Shown here piece after piece: positions 42,139-50,368 of a stretch of 64,000 bases of DNA (position 1 is its first letter; each line of letters starts with the position of its first letter). A program made the translations under genes and the position numbers. Source of the DNA: Noviluteimonas gilva. Lineage in GTDB: Bacteria; Pseudomonadota; Gammaproteobacteria; Xanthomonadales; Xanthomonadaceae. The notes below the pieces were generated by a model, which was not told the origin of the DNA, did not search any database, and saw only the letters and a list, made by a program, of their open reading frames with translations. Where the stretch lies: NCBI RefSeq assembly GCF_009740395.1, contig NZ_WOXT01000002.1, positions 558,001 to 622,000 of the forward strand. Reading direction: 5' to 3'.

Positions 42139-43110
42139 CTAGGACGCGTAAGTCGCCGCCATCTGCGCGACGACGGCGCGGAGGCGTTCGCGAAGCGCGG
42201 TCGGCGCCAAGACTTCGGCCTCCACGCCAAGCCCGAGCAACTGCCGGATCGCGTGGTCTTCCGATTCGATCGGGATCGTGATCCGCATCCAGCCGTCCCG
42301 TGGATCGGGCAGGGCAGTGAATTCCGCCGCCGCGGCCGCCGCGCTGCTCCACTCGCCGACCCAACGCAGCCCGCGCGCAGAGACGCGGAGCGCTGCCTCC
42401 CCGACGAAGATCTCTCGCTCGAAGCGGCGCACCGACGCCGCCCACCAATCGGCGAGCACGAACTTCCGTGGCCAGGCGAAGCGCCCCTTGCCGAACGCGA
42501 GTTCGAAGATGCCGGAGAGGCGATACGTGCGCGGCTCGCTCGCTTGTTCGGCGAGCGCGACGACATACCAGACGCCGGCCTTCAGCACGAGACCGAGCGG
42601 ACGCAACGTGCGACGACGCGGCCCGGCCCAACTGTCGTAACGCACGAGCAAGGGACGCTGCTTCCACACGGCTTCTGCGACTTCGCGCAGGAAGCGCGGC
42701 GGCTCCTGCGCGCGATACCAATCGACCGGATCGATGTGCAGGCGCGCGGCGGTCTTCTGCGCGTTGTCGCGCAAGGCCGCAGGCACTGAAGCCAATACTT
42801 TCAGGCGCGCGGAGGCGGACGCGGCGCCAAGACCGAGTTCGCTGGCGGCCGCGGGCAACCCCGCCAGCAACAGCGCCTGCGATTCGCTGTCGGTGAGTCC
42901 TGTCAGTTGCGTACTCCAACCTTCGCGCAGACGGAAGCCGCCTTCGCGGCCGCGCTCGGCATACACGGGCACGCCGGCGGCCGAGAGTTGGTCGATGTCG
43001 CGTAGCACCGTGCGCACCGAACACTCCAGCTCGGCCGCAAGCGCCGGGGCGCTGGCGCGACCCCGCGCCTGCAGCAGCATCAACAGGGACAAGAGGCGAG
43101 AAGCGCGCAT
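42139..43110 (-). CDS. WYL-domain transcriptional regulator (YafY type)
   Basis: The 323-residue protein has an N-terminal winged helix (RLLSLLMLLQARGRASAPALA, ECSVRTVLRDIDQLSAAGVP) followed by a WYL domain (LRPLGLVLKAGVWYVVALAE, TYRLSGIFEL) and a C-terminal extension (WWAASVRRFEREIF). WYL domains bind ligands or nucleic acid. It is divergent from the secreted protein gene at 43194, with a perfect 8-bp inverted repeat between them, so local regulation is likely. Confidence 0.88.
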   Translation of the reverse strand: MRASRLLSLLMLLQARGRASAPALAAELECSVRTVLRDIDQLSAAGVPVYAERGREGGFRLREGWSTQLTGLTDSESQALLLAGLPAAASELGLGAASASARLKVLASVPAALRDNAQKTAARLHIDPVDWYRAQEPPRFLREVAEAVWKQRPLLVRYDSWAGPRRRTLRPLGLVLKAGVWYVVALAEQASEPRTYRLSGIFELAFGKGRFAWPRKFVLADWWAASVRRFEREIFVGEAALRVSARGLRWVGEWSSAAAAAAEFTALPDPRDGWMRITIPIESEDHAIRQLLGLGVEAEVLAPTALRERLRAVVAQMAATYAS

Positions 43111-43130
43111 GGCGAAAGACTACCGCCAAT

Positions 43131-43151
43131 ACATGCCATCCGTTGGCATGT
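43131..43151. promoter_or_regulatory. Inverted repeat between WYL regulator and divergent gene
   Basis: ACATGCCA (43131-43138) and TGGCATGT (43144-43151) are perfect complements around TCCGT. The position, 21 bases before the regulator start and 43 bases before the next gene, fits an operator for the WYL protein. Confidence 0.55.
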
Positions 43152-43193
43152 AACCGGGCGCAGGCTCGCCTTGCCTCACTCACGGAGCCACCC

Positions 43194-43802
43194 ATGGCCA
43201 CTGCCTCGCACGCATTCCTCCGCTGCCTCGCGCCCACCTGCCTGCTGATCCTGACCGGAGCCACGATGACCGCCACCGCCACCGCCAGCGAACCGACCGC
43301 CGTCCCCGCCGCAACCGCCGCACCGGCCCCGGGCGCATTGCCCAGCGACGCGGAAGGATTCGCCTTCCTCGAAGGGCGCTGGCGTGTGTTCCATCACCAG
43401 ATGAAGGATGCCTTCGCCGCGAAGGAAGAATGGGTCGACTACGAAGGCCGCGCGCGCTTCTTCACCTTGCTCGACGGCCTGGTCAGCGTCGAGGAACTCC
43501 GCACCGCCGATGGACGCCCCTTCGGCGGCGCGATGCGCACCTTCGATCGAACGCAACGCACGTGGTCCGACGCATGGGTCTCCGCCGGCAATGGCGTGCT
43601 GCAACTGCCGCAGCACGGGCGCTTCGTCAATGGCGTCGGCACCTGGGAATCGGAAGAGCACCACGACGGCAAGCGCATGCTGGCGCGCGGCGTATGGAAG
43701 CGCGTGTCGATCGATGTCGTCACGTGGGAGCAGATGTTCTCGATGGACGAGGGGAAGTCTTGGAAGACAAACTGGTCCATGCGATTCGAACGGATCGACT
43801 GA
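43194..43802 (+). CDS. Secreted DUF1579-like protein, unknown
   Basis: The 202-residue protein has a signal sequence (CLAPTCLLILTGATMTATATA), an alanine/proline-rich linker, and a beta-barrel-like domain (FAFLEGRWRVFHHQMKD, WSDAWVSAGNGVLQLP, WTWEQ-like VVTWEQMFSMDEGKSW) similar to DUF1579 (lipocalin-fold) proteins. The substrate is unknown. It is probably controlled by the divergent WYL regulator. Confidence 0.75.
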   Translation: MATASHAFLRCLAPTCLLILTGATMTATATASEPTAVPAATAAPAPGALPSDAEGFAFLEGRWRVFHHQMKDAFAAKEEWVDYEGRARFFTLLDGLVSVEELRTADGRPFGGAMRTFDRTQRTWSDAWVSAGNGVLQLPQHGRFVNGVGTWESEEHHDGKRMLARGVWKRVSIDVVTWEQMFSMDEGKSWKTNWSMRFERID

Positions 43803-43812
43803 GTTGAGGCAA

Positions 43813-44139
43813 ATGCGTCCACCGATCATCATCGACGAGCATGGAGACGTCAGCGTTTTCGAGTCGGTTGAGGCCGCCGCCCGTTACATCGAGCCGATCG
43901 ATGTTCGCAACAACGAGTACGTTGCCTACGACAGCGCCGGATATTTGCTCCGGCTGGTTCCGACCGAACCTCGAGTGAGCATCCCCGGCTACGCGTCGGA
44001 CGTCCCGCAACCGGCGCAACTGGCGCAGGCGCTTCGCACTTGCTGGGAGCAGTCGTGGGGCGCTCCGGTGCCGGCGGAGGTCACGTCGCTGGACGCGCTC
44101 CTCGCATTGTTCGTCAGCAAGCACGGTTACACGAAGTGA
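43813..44139 (+). CDS. Small protein, unknown
   Basis: The 108-residue protein starts 10 bases after the previous stop (IIIDEHGDVSVFESVEAAARYIEP, NNEYVAYDSAGYLLRLVP). It has the look of small SMI1/immunity-like orphans, but I cannot name a family, and no toxin gene is adjacent. It is probably cotranscribed with the DUF1579-like gene. Confidence 0.65.
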   Translation: MRPPIIIDEHGDVSVFESVEAAARYIEPIDVRNNEYVAYDSAGYLLRLVPTEPRVSIPGYASDVPQPAQLAQALRTCWEQSWGAPVPAEVTSLDALLALFVSKHGYTK

Positions 44140-44164
44140 GCCAACGGCGCTGAAGTGAAACAAC

Positions 44165-44680
44165 CTATCGCTTCGGCGTCCAACGCCGAAAGCGATCGTA
44201 CGCAGGCACCTGTGTCGGTCGCCCGCGCTCTTCGAAGCGCTCCGCGAGCCACTGGAACCACTCGAACAACAGCGGGTGGCCTTGCTCGCGCCGATTCGCT
44301 TCCACCCACGGCCGCAGGCGCTGCCACAGCAGCACGACGGCGCCGCCGATGATTTCTTCGACCAGGTGCATCGGCAGACTGTCGCGATAGACCAGCAAGC
44401 CCATGCTTTCGAAACGCGCACCCAACGCCAGCGCCGCTTCTTCGTAATCGGGGCCCAAGGCCCGGAAGTCCTCGACCGGCATGTCCACCGGCAACGGGTA
44501 GATCAGGTGAAAGGCGTGCGTGAACTGTTGGTCTTCGATCGAACGCATCAGTTCGATCGCGGCGGCGTCGTGCCGTTGTCGCCGGAACTGCCGGATCTGC
44601 GCCATGCCGAAGCACAGCGCCAGCACGACCGCCACGTTGCCGACGATCTGCGCGAATTGCGAGAGGGAAGACAGGTCCAT
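44165..44680 (-). CDS. DUF4760-like membrane-anchored protein
   Basis: The 171-residue protein has one N-terminal membrane helix (SLSQFAQIVGNVAVVLALCFGMAQ) followed by a helical soluble domain (HDAAAIELMRSIEDQQFTHAF, YEEAALALGARFESMGLLVYR), as in DUF4760. Function is unknown. The start at 44680 is the last ATG before the helix; an in-frame ATG 39 bases upstream is possible. Confidence 0.7.
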   Translation of the reverse strand: MDLSSLSQFAQIVGNVAVVLALCFGMAQIRQFRRQRHDAAAIELMRSIEDQQFTHAFHLIYPLPVDMPVEDFRALGPDYEEAALALGARFESMGLLVYRDSLPMHLVEEIIGGAVVLLWQRLRPWVEANRREQGHPLLFEWFQWLAERFEERGRPTQVPAYDRFRRWTPKR

Positions 44681-44972
44681 GGCGCGCGGGAATCCGGGCG
44701 GGGATGCTGTTTGCATACGCGCAACCCCGCGCGTTCCGGCCGGCGCAAGGTGCGTAATCGATGGCGATGTCCGCTTTCGGGCGCATTGGCGGATGAACTT
44801 CCGCCGCCGCGCGCGCTGCACTAAAGTCGCGGGCAGGGGAACAGGGGAAAGCATCCACGTCGGCAACACGTAAGGCTGGCCGTCCTCGAACGTCCCGTCG
44901 CGCCGGCGCAGTTACACCGTAATAGGCTCGCGCGCACTTGCGTCCATCGAGCACTGAAGCGGCGGAGCGGCG

Positions 44973-45941
44973 CTACGGAATCAACAACACCTTGCCCGCG
45001 GTGCGACGCCCTTCGAGAATCGCATGCGCCTGCGCACCGTCGCGCAGCGGAACACGCGCGGCGATCGTTACGCGCAGTTGTCTCGCGCGTACAGCGGCGA
45101 AGAGACGATCCGCGCGCTGCTGTCGCACGTGGGCCGTCGTGAGCACGTTCCACAGATCGCCGCCGACCAGCGTCAACGAACGATCCATCAACACGCGTGG
45201 GTCCACAGGATCCGGATCGCCCGCCGCCATGCCGTAGAACACGACCGTGCCGCCGGTGCGCGTGAGCGCCATGCTGTCGGCGAGCGTGCGCCCGATCGAG
45301 TCGTAGGCGACGTCGACGCCATGCGGCACCAACGCGCGCACGCGTTCCACCCAACCCGGCCCCGAATCCACCGCATCGCGCGCGCCGGCCGCGAGTGCGG
45401 AACTGCGCTTGTCTTCCGATGAAGCGAGTGCGATCACGTTCGCGCCCTTCGCAGTGGCCAACTGCACCAGCAACTGGCCGACGCCACCCCCGGCCGCGTG
45501 CACCAGCAAGGTTTCGCCCGCCTGCACGGCGTGGCTGTCCTCGAGCAGGAACTGCGCCGTCAGGCCCTGCAGCAACAGTGCGGCCGCGGTGTCGGCGTCG
45601 ATGTCGTCAGGCAACGTGATCAATCGATCCAGCGGCACCGCCACCAACTCAGCGTTGGCGAACGCGCTGTCGGCGAAGGCAACGCGTTGGCCGACGGCGA
45701 ATGCGCCGCCCGCATCCTGCGGGTCGAGCGCAGCAATCGCGCCCGCGGCCTCGTAACCGGCGATCCACGGCGGCGACCCCGCCAGGTGGTAACGGCCCTG
45801 ACGACGGTAGATATCGGCGAAGTTGAGCCCAATCGCCTGCGTGCGGACCACGGCCACGCCGGGGCTGGGCTGCGGATCGGGCAGGGCGGTCCATTCCAGG
45901 ACCTCGGGCCCGCCGAAGCGCGAGAACGTCAGTGCGTGCAT
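44973..45941 (-). CDS. Quinone oxidoreductase (zinc-independent MDR family)
   Basis: The 322-residue protein is a QOR-type NADPH:quinone reductase. The N-terminal GroES-like domain opens with ALTFSRFGGPEVLEW and NFADIYRRQGRY; the Rossmann domain has VHAAGGGVGQLLVQLA. No catalytic-zinc CxxC is present. It reduces quinones by one or two electrons and may detoxify them. It is divergent from the COG2509 flavoprotein with 69 bases between starts. Confidence 0.88.
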   Translation of the reverse strand: MHALTFSRFGGPEVLEWTALPDPQPSPGVAVVRTQAIGLNFADIYRRQGRYHLAGSPPWIAGYEAAGAIAALDPQDAGGAFAVGQRVAFADSAFANAELVAVPLDRLITLPDDIDADTAAALLLQGLTAQFLLEDSHAVQAGETLLVHAAGGGVGQLLVQLATAKGANVIALASSEDKRSSALAAGARDAVDSGPGWVERVRALVPHGVDVAYDSIGRTLADSMALTRTGGTVVFYGMAAGDPDPVDPRVLMDRSLTLVGGDLWNVLTTAHVRQQRADRLFAAVRARQLRVTIAARVPLRDGAQAHAILEGRRTAGKVLLIP

Positions 45942-45971
45942 GGTCGACGATGTTATCGGGTTCGGGCCGCC

Positions 45972-45977
45972 TAAAAT
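45972..45977 (+). promoter_or_regulatory. -10 box of the COG2509 gene
   Basis: TAAAAT lies 33 bases before the ATG at 46011, again in the TANAATGC context. Confidence 0.4.
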
Positions 45978-46010
45978 GCGGGCCACGCACCCGCGCCAAC
46001 GACCGCCCCC

Positions 46011-47672
46011 ATGCTGCGACTCACCGACCTCAAGCTGCCGCTGGACCACCCCGAGCCGGCGTTGCGCGAGGCGATCCTGGCGCGGCTGGGCATCGCCGCC
46101 GACGAGCTGACCGGCTTCACCGTCGCCAAGCGCAGTTACGACGCGCGCCGCCGCGGCGCGATCGTGCTGATCTATTCGGTCGACGTCGACACGCCGCGTG
46201 AAGCCGACATCCTGCGACGGCTGCAACTGGACGACGAAGCCGAAGCATTCGCGCACACGCACGACGGCGGCAAGGTGATGCGCACGCCCGACACCAACTA
46301 CAAGTTCGTGGCGTGCGCGCCTGGCAATCTCCCGCTGCGCCCGCTCGTGATCGGCATGGGGCCGTGCGGCCTGTTCGCCGGCCTGGTGCTTGCGCAGATG
46401 GGCTTCCGCCCGATCATCCTGGAACGCGGCAAGGCCGTGCGCGAACGCACCAAGGATACCTGGGGCCTGTGGCGCAAGAAGGTGCTCAACCCCGAGTCCA
46501 ACGTGCAGTTCGGCGAAGGCGGGGCGGGCACGTTCTCCGACGGCAAACTGTGGAGCCAGATCAGCGACCCGAAGCACTACGGGCGCAAGGTGATCGACGA
46601 GTTCGTCAAGGCGGGCGCGCCGGAGGAAATCGCGTACGTCAGCAAACCGCATATCGGTACGTTCCGCCTGGTGTCGATGGTGGAAGAAATGCGCGCGACG
46701 ATCGAATCGCTCGGCGGCGAAATCCGTTTCAGCCAGCGCGTCGATGACCTGCTCGTCGAAACCGACCGCGATGGCGTGCGCCATGTGCGCGGCGTAACGC
46801 TCGAGAGCGGTGAACAACTGCGCGCCGACCATGTCGTGCTCGCATTGGGCCACAGTGCGCGCGACACCTTCGCGATGTTGCATGCACGCGGCGTGTTCGT
46901 CGAAGCCAAACCGTTCTCGATCGGCTTCCGCATCGAACATCCGCAATCGCTGATCGATACCGCGCGCTTCGGCCCGCAGGCCGGGCATCCGTTGCTCGGA
47001 GCGGCCGATTACAAACTCGTGCACCACTGCCGCAACGGGCGTTCGGTGTACAGCTTCTGCATGTGTCCCGGCGGCACCGTGGTCGCCGCGGCCAGCGAAC
47101 CCGGGCGCGTGGTGACCAATGGCATGAGCCAGTATTCGCGCAACGAACGCAACGCGAACGCGGCGATCGTGTGCGGCATCTCGCCCGAGGATTACGCGCC
47201 CTACGGCACCGGCCCGCTGGCAGGCATCGAGTTGCAGCGACATTGGGAAGCGCGCGCGTTCGAACTCGGCGGCGGCGAGTACGAAGCACCGGGCCAATTG
47301 GTGGGGGATTTTCTGAAAGGCCGCGCGTCGAGTGCGTTCGGCGGGGTGCTCCCGTCGTACAAACCCGGCGTGCGCCTGGGCGATCTAGCGCCGTCGCTGC
47401 CGGACTACGCGATCGAAGCGATCCGAGAGGCGCTACCCGCATTCGACAAGCAGATCCGCGGGTTTGCGATGCACGACGCGGTGTTGACCGGTGTCGAAAC
47501 GCGCACGTCCTCGCCGGTGCGCATCACGCGTGGCGAAGATGGTCACAGCCGGAATACGCGTGGGTTGTTCCCCGCGGGCGAAGGCGCGGGTTACGCAGGC
47601 GGCATCTTGTCGGCCGGTGTCGATGGCATTCGTATGGCGGAAGCGGTGGCGCTCGATATGCTTTCGCGCTGA
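46011..47672 (+). CDS. COG2509 FAD-dependent oxidoreductase
   Basis: The 553-residue protein has an N-terminal accessory domain of about 95 residues and an FAD Rossmann site VIGMGPCGLFAGLVLAQMG (about residue 111). FGEGGAGTFSDGKLW and the C-terminal GAGYAGGILSAGVDGIRMAE complete the FAD fold. The family is uncharacterised in bacteria; no reaction is assigned. The gene is alone on plus. Confidence 0.88.
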   Translation: MLRLTDLKLPLDHPEPALREAILARLGIAADELTGFTVAKRSYDARRRGAIVLIYSVDVDTPREADILRRLQLDDEAEAFAHTHDGGKVMRTPDTNYKFVACAPGNLPLRPLVIGMGPCGLFAGLVLAQMGFRPIILERGKAVRERTKDTWGLWRKKVLNPESNVQFGEGGAGTFSDGKLWSQISDPKHYGRKVIDEFVKAGAPEEIAYVSKPHIGTFRLVSMVEEMRATIESLGGEIRFSQRVDDLLVETDRDGVRHVRGVTLESGEQLRADHVVLALGHSARDTFAMLHARGVFVEAKPFSIGFRIEHPQSLIDTARFGPQAGHPLLGAADYKLVHHCRNGRSVYSFCMCPGGTVVAAASEPGRVVTNGMSQYSRNERNANAAIVCGISPEDYAPYGTGPLAGIELQRHWEARAFELGGGEYEAPGQLVGDFLKGRASSAFGGVLPSYKPGVRLGDLAPSLPDYAIEAIREALPAFDKQIRGFAMHDAVLTGVETRTSSPVRITRGEDGHSRNTRGLFPAGEGAGYAGGILSAGVDGIRMAEAVALDMLSR

Positions 47673-47695
47673 GGGCGAAGGCGCCGACAACGCAG

Positions 47696-48040
47696 TCACA
47701 TCATCGCGCGATTGAAATACGTCGCCCGCTCGAACTCGGCGATGTTCGCGGCAATGCGAGGCAATCCGGGGAACATTTCCGCCAGTTCGCTCACGATGGC
47801 TTTCGACAACGCCGCGCGTTGCTCGACGGTGCGCCCCTGCATGATCCAGGCGAAGGTGTGGATGAAATCGTTCCGCCCGCCGCCGACCGAATACGTTGCA
47901 TAGGGATTGACGCGGATCTTGATGTCCGCCTCGTCGAACAGCCCGGAAGCATTCACCACGCGATGCAGTCGCGCGATGATCGTCTCCTCGTCGTGGGTCT
48001 TGAGAAGGTCCCGGGAACAATCGACGACGAAGTGCGGCAT
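47696..48040 (-). CDS. 5-carboxymethyl-2-hydroxymuconate isomerase-like tautomerase
   Basis: The 114-residue protein is a tautomerase-superfamily member with the catalytic N-terminal Pro after Met (PHFVVDC). It has the CHMI-type body FDEADIKIRVNPYATYSVGG and IMQGRTVEQRAALSKAIVS. CHMI isomerises an intermediate of homoprotocatechuate degradation, but no other genes of that pathway are nearby, so the substrate is open. The ATG at 48040 is required for Pro2. Confidence 0.82.
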   Translation of the reverse strand: MPHFVVDCSRDLLKTHDEETIIARLHRVVNASGLFDEADIKIRVNPYATYSVGGGRNDFIHTFAWIMQGRTVEQRAALSKAIVSELAEMFPGLPRIAANIAEFERATYFNRAMM

Positions 48041-48090
48041 GGGGGCTCCTTTCGACGGCCTCGGTGCAGTGATCGCTCGGCCGCGATTCG

Positions 48091-48462
48091 CTACGTCGGC
48101 GACAACGACAACAACCACGCCAGCGCGGACGCCGCATCGTCGAAATTCCGCACGCGCATGTTGCGGACGACGCCTGCGAGTTCGGCGGCGCGCGCGTGTT
48201 CCGGCGGCAATCCGATGAGGGCGACGTCGGCTTGTTCCAGGGTCGCGGCGGAGATCGCTTTGGACAGGTAGTCCTGCCGGCTCGCGCTGTCGCCCGCCTC
48301 GCCGATCGTCGCCTGCGTGTAGTCGGCCAGGATGCGGCGGACGCCGCTGTCGCGGACCAGGGCGGCGACATCGTCCAGGGCGGCCATACGCGCGGCGTAA
48401 TCGACCACGCCGGTGTAGTGCAGTTCGATCCAGCCCTCGCGAATCGCGACGATGTGGGTCAC
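48091..48462 (-). CDS. STAS/SpoIIAA-like protein
   Basis: The 123-residue soluble protein has the alternating beta-alpha pattern of STAS-like folds (WIELHYTGVVDYAARMAALDDV, RRILADYTQATIGEAG). I chose the GTG at 48462, which has GAGGA eight bases upstream; another GTG at 48489 is possible. Its start region overlaps the hairpin CCCCAC-ACGC-GTGGGG (48484-48499). The role is unknown. Confidence 0.68.
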   Translation of the reverse strand: MTHIVAIREGWIELHYTGVVDYAARMAALDDVAALVRDSGVRRILADYTQATIGEAGDSASRQDYLSKAISAATLEQADVALIGLPPEHARAAELAGVVRNMRVRNFDDAASALAWLLSLSPT

Positions 48463-48616
48463 GCGACGGTCCTCGGTGCGTGTCCCCACACGCGTGGGGC
48501 GATCATGCCCCTTGCCGGCCGGTTGCGATAGCCACCCGCGGTCTCCGTCGTGACCGATAGCGGACGTGGGTCGCGTTCAAGGCACCTGCGATCCCGGAAT
48601 CGCCAAGGAGCGAAGC

Positions 48617-48997
48617 ATGGCCAGGCAAATCGTGTTCACTTCGAAGGCGGCCAAGCCGCCGGCGACCTACAGCCAGGCGACCAAGGCGGCCGGCCTGGTG
48701 TTCCTCTCGGGCACCGCCCCGGCGGATCCGATCACGGGCGCGATCGTCGGCGCCACGATCCAGGAGCAGACCCGCCAATGCCTCACCAACATCGCGGCCA
48801 TCCTGGAGGCGGCGGGCAGTTCCCTCGATAGGATCGTCAGCGCCACCGTCATCCTCGCGGAAGAGGACGACTTCGCCGGCATGAACGAGGAATGGTTGCG
48901 ATGGTTTCCCGCCGATCCACCCGCACGCCAGGGCGCCAAGCTTCCCGTTCGCGTGCCGGGGCTCAAGGTTTCGATCGCGGTGATCGCCGCGGCGTAG
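48617..48997 (+). CDS. ridA: RidA-family protein
   Basis: The 126-residue protein has the RidA/YjgF fold: FTSKAAKPPATYSQATKA, FLSGTAPADPITG, NIAAILEAAGSSLDRIVSATV, and the conserved Arg in PARQGAKLPVRV. RidA hydrolyses reactive enamine/imine intermediates such as 2-aminoacrylate. This is a divergent member, so the specific substrate is unsure. AAGGAG precedes the ATG. Confidence 0.87.
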   Translation: MARQIVFTSKAAKPPATYSQATKAAGLVFLSGTAPADPITGAIVGATIQEQTRQCLTNIAAILEAAGSSLDRIVSATVILAEEDDFAGMNEEWLRWFPADPPARQGAKLPVRVPGLKVSIAVIAAA

Positions 48998-49096
48998 ACG
49001 ACGCGGCGCGCATTCGTCTGGACGGACGAGCGCGCCAGAACTACTTTGGGCGCTCTTGCGCCGCGCAGGGCGGGCGTCCAAAAGGCCGAGTGGTTG

Positions 49097-49537
49097 ATGA
49101 AGAGCTGGATGACCATGCTGTTGCTGATCTCCTGCGCCTCGCTGCATGCGCAGACGCCAGCGTCGCCCATCGCGGCGAGGCACGAAGTTGCGCTCACGGT
49201 GCAGCGCGGGGATTGCGCGTCGCCCGGCACGGGGGATGACTGGAAAGTCGTCAAATCGGCCTGGCGGGCCGATGGCAGCCTGGAAGTCACGCTGTGGGAT
49301 AGCGAAACGCAGACGTACAGCGTCATCGACGACTCCGCCAGCGTCGATGCTTCCGTTCCCGGCGCGCTTCGGTTGTTCTATCGCACCAGGCAGAGCACGC
49401 TCCCACCGGACGCGCCTGTTTTCTTTTGCGAGGACTGGGTCAAGCTGACCTTCGTCATCCGTGGTCTTTCGCGCGCGCCGTACCAGGTGACGGTGGAAAG
49501 CACCCAGGTGGTACGGCAAGCTGGGATAGACGGCTAG
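49097..49537 (+). CDS. Secreted protein, unknown
   Basis: The 146-residue protein has a signal peptide (SWMTMLLLISCASLHA) and a beta-rich domain (HEVALTVQRGDCASPG, SLEVTLWDSETQTYSV) with two cysteines that could pair. No family is recognised. It begins a patch of small orphan genes that runs to 51642. Confidence 0.65.
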   Translation: MKSWMTMLLLISCASLHAQTPASPIAARHEVALTVQRGDCASPGTGDDWKVVKSAWRADGSLEVTLWDSETQTYSVIDDSASVDASVPGALRLFYRTRQSTLPPDAPVFFCEDWVKLTFVIRGLSRAPYQVTVESTQVVRQAGIDG

Positions 49538-49568
49538 TTCGCGCCGCGACCCAGGGGCTATCGCTTCC

Positions 49569-49865
49569 ATGACCGAGGAACAGGACGATCCGGCGCTTGG
49601 CCCTGACGACCAGGTCGCGATCAGCGCGCTCACGCCGTTGGACGTGGCGGCGATCGATCAGGCGCTGGTGTCCCACTGCGACAAGCAGTGGCGAAAGGTG
49701 GCCTATGTCGTCGCCATGGCGATGAACGCATTGCAGCACGCCTATCTCGACGTCCCTGACATCTACTACGCCGAGCGCGTCCGAACGTTGGTTGCCGATG
49801 GTTTGCTCGAGGGGCAGGGCGATGTTCGGGGAATGCGTTTCAGCGAAGTGCGCCTATGCGTATGA
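49569..49865 (+). CDS. DUF3658-like protein
   Basis: The 98-residue protein has the DUF3658 pattern LDVAAIDQALVSHCDKQWRKVA, then DVPDIYYAERVRTLVADGLLEGQGD and RGMRFSEVRL. The function of the family is unknown. It overlaps the next gene by up to 10 bases. Confidence 0.78.
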   Translation: MTEEQDDPALGPDDQVAISALTPLDVAAIDQALVSHCDKQWRKVAYVVAMAMNALQHAYLDVPDIYYAERVRTLVADGLLEGQGDVRGMRFSEVRLCV

Positions 49866-50329
49866 ACAAGTTGTCCCTTTTCTGTTGCCTTTCGCTGCTT
49901 GCCGGCTCGGCGCTCGCCGAAGGTGTGCCACTCAAAGATGGCCGCTATGTGGGAAAGGTTGTCGTCCTTGAACTGACGGAAGATCAGAAAAAGGCCATCG
50001 AGCACTTCAGGACCTGTCACCTGGCGAGTTTCAAAACCATGAATCAGTTCACGCCCTACGTGTTTGAACTCACGGCAGGGCAAAGCAAGGCGCTGTCACG
50101 CGCTGCCGGTGTTTCGCCCAGGTTCTTCGAAGTCTATGAAACCGATCGCGGTTTCAATGACACAGGTCCTCATTGGAACCTGGCATTGCGATTCTCGGAG
50201 ACGCAAATCGAGATCCCGCTGGATTTGCTGCTGTCTGATAAGGAAGCGAAGAAGGCGCACGACGAGCAGGGTTGGATTGCAACGAACCCTTGCTTTCCCG
50301 CGGTGGGGAGAACAACCGAAATTGACTAG
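49856..50329 (+). CDS. Secreted protein, unknown, lower GC
   Basis: The 157-residue protein has a signal peptide (KLSLFCCLSLLAGSALA) and a soluble domain with two cysteines (FRTCHLAS, TNPCFPAV). Codon and base use are visibly less GC-rich than in the flanking genes, suggesting a recent gain. An ATG two codons downstream (49862) is also possible. No family is recognised. Confidence 0.68.
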   Translation: MRMNKLSLFCCLSLLAGSALAEGVPLKDGRYVGKVVVLELTEDQKKAIEHFRTCHLASFKTMNQFTPYVFELTAGQSKALSRAAGVSPRFFEVYETDRGFNDTGPHWNLALRFSETQIEIPLDLLLSDKEAKKAHDEQGWIATNPCFPAVGRTTEID

Positions 50330-50368
50330 AGCCACTTCGCTCAAGTAAGAAAACAGGCAATCGGGGGA

